From the NCBI GenBank assembly GCA_946186175.1, contig CAMHMG010000204.1:1-5410 (forward strand): a stretch of DNA of 5,410 nt, in the 5' to 3' direction. The notes beneath the pieces are model-generated. The model searched no databases and was not told the DNA's origin. It saw nothing but the letters and a program-made list of their open reading frames with translations. Numbering within the stretch: position 1 is the stretch's first letter; each line of letters starts with the position of its first letter. Origin of the DNA: an uncultured Clostridia bacterium. Its GTDB lineage: Bacteria; Bacillota; Clostridia; Lachnospirales; Lachnospiraceae. Position numbers and translations under genes: made by a program. Below are positions 4,634 to 5,410 of this stretch, one piece after another.

Positions 4634-5410
4634 ATGAAGACATTAGGATATTATAACGGGAAATATGATGAACTTGATAAGATGATGGTACCATTTAATG
4701 ACAGAGTGTGCTTTTTTGGAGATGGTGTGTATGATGCAGGACCATCGAGACATTATAATCTGTTTGCACTTGATGAGCATATAGATCGTTTTTTCAATTC
4801 TGCAGCACTTATGGATATAGAAATTCCATGTTCGAAGGAGGAGCTTAAAGGTATATTGAATGAACTTGTACGTAAGATGGATACTGGGGAAAATTTCGTG
4901 TATTGGGCATGCTCAAGAGGTACAGGAATAAGAAATCATACATATAGAAAAGGCCCCGGAAATCTATGGGTAATGATAAAACCTGAAATAATTAATGACT
5001 GTCAGAAACCAATTAAATGTGTTACTGCCGAAGATAAAAGGTTTTATTACTGTAATTGTAAAACACTTAATCTGCTTCCGTCAGTATTGTATGCTGAAAA
5101 AGCATATAATTCAGGAGCAGATGAAACTATATTATACAGACATGACGGGAGAATTACGGAATGTGCACATTGCAACTGCCATATCATCAAAAATGGAATA
5201 GTATATACTGCCCCTACTGACGATATGATACTTCCCGGAATAGCAAGGGCACATCTTGTAAGAATGTGCAAAAAACTAGGTATAGGTGTAAGTGAAATTC
5301 CTTATTATATGGAAGACCTGTTAGATGCAGATGAGATTATTATTACATCCTCATCTAATGTTTGTATGTATGTTGATGAACTTGATGGAAAACCCATTGG
5401 AGGTGGGGAC
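4634..5410 (+). CDS. dat: D-amino acid aminotransferase, class IV PLP fold (3' end cut by window)
   Basis: 259 codons are open to the right edge with no stop; the Bacillus homologue is about 280 residues, so only the C-terminal end is missing. The enzyme transfers an amino group between D-amino acids and 2-oxo acids, for example D-Ala plus 2-oxoglutarate to pyruvate plus D-Glu. Lys143 in CKTLNLLPS is the Schiff-base lysine, Glu176 in RITE should contact the PLP ring nitrogen, and Arg52 in LDEHIDRFFNSA a phosphate ligand. Tyr33 (GDGVYDA) and Arg100/His102 (GIRNH) align with Tyr31, Arg98 and His100 of Bacillus D-amino acid transaminase, the trap that selects D-substrates; this argues against IlvE or aminodeoxychorismate lyase. 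AGGAGG (4620-4625) is 8 bases before the ATG. An ATG at 4627 is out of frame. The ORF reads through cleanly from start to edge. Confidence 0.88.
   Translation, partial: MKTLGYYNGKYDELDKMMVPFNDRVCFFGDGVYDAGPSRHYNLFALDEHIDRFFNSAALMDIEIPCSKEELKGILNELVRKMDTGENFVYWACSRGTGIRNHTYRKGPGNLWVMIKPEIINDCQKPIKCVTAEDKRFYYCNCKTLNLLPSVLYAEKAYNSGADETILYRHDGRITECAHCNCHIIKNGIVYTAPTDDMILPGIARAHLVRMCKKLGIGVSEIPYYMEDLLDADEIIITSSSNVCMYVDELDGKPIGGGD

Overview
The window holds six co-directional plus-strand genes that look like one operon. In order they are pxpB, pxpC, a DUF1445/YcsI-family gene, pxpA, a DUF4392 (D-glutamate cyclase C-terminal-like) gene, and a D-amino acid aminotransferase (dat) cut off by the right edge. 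The DNA is AT-rich, the Shine-Dalgarno sites are mostly strong AGGAGG types, and the gaps are short. This suggests a low-GC Firmicute, most likely a Clostridia/Lachnospiraceae-type anaerobe. The taxonomic guess is inferred from composition and protein flavour and was not tested by any search.

Layout. Positions 1-129 hold only a possible 8-codon leader ORF and the pxpB ribosome binding site; no convincing promoter was seen. pxpB (130-849) is separated from pxpC (best start 1071) by 221 bases. Most of that gap is an exact 86-bp tandem duplication (842-927 and 928-1013) followed by the first 9 bases of a third unit. Each unit can fold into two hairpins and carries a 29-codon ORF. In copy 2 that ORF runs in frame into pxpC, giving a spurious or N-extended long form of pxpC. 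The remaining genes follow with gaps of 32, 42, 1 and 35 bases. No terminator, tRNA, rRNA, CRISPR array or transposase is visible.

How the genes fit together. PxpA, PxpB and PxpC are the three subunits of bacterial ATP-dependent 5-oxoprolinase (5-oxoproline to glutamate). The DUF1445 and DUF4392 proteins correspond to the N- and C-terminal halves of the animal mitochondrial D-glutamate cyclase DGLUCY, which turns D-glutamate into 5-oxo-D-proline. Here they are two separate genes flanking pxpA. The last gene is a class IV PLP aminotransferase that keeps the Tyr / Arg-x-His carboxylate-binding residues of D-amino acid transaminases, enzymes that interconvert D-alanine and D-glutamate. The economical reading is a D-amino acid salvage route: D-Ala (or another D-amino acid) to D-Glu, then to 5-oxo-D-proline, then ring opening to glutamate. 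The neighbourhood and protein families are seen directly. The pathway order, its direction and how stereochemistry is handled at the 5-oxoproline step are inference, and this is the most interesting point in the window.
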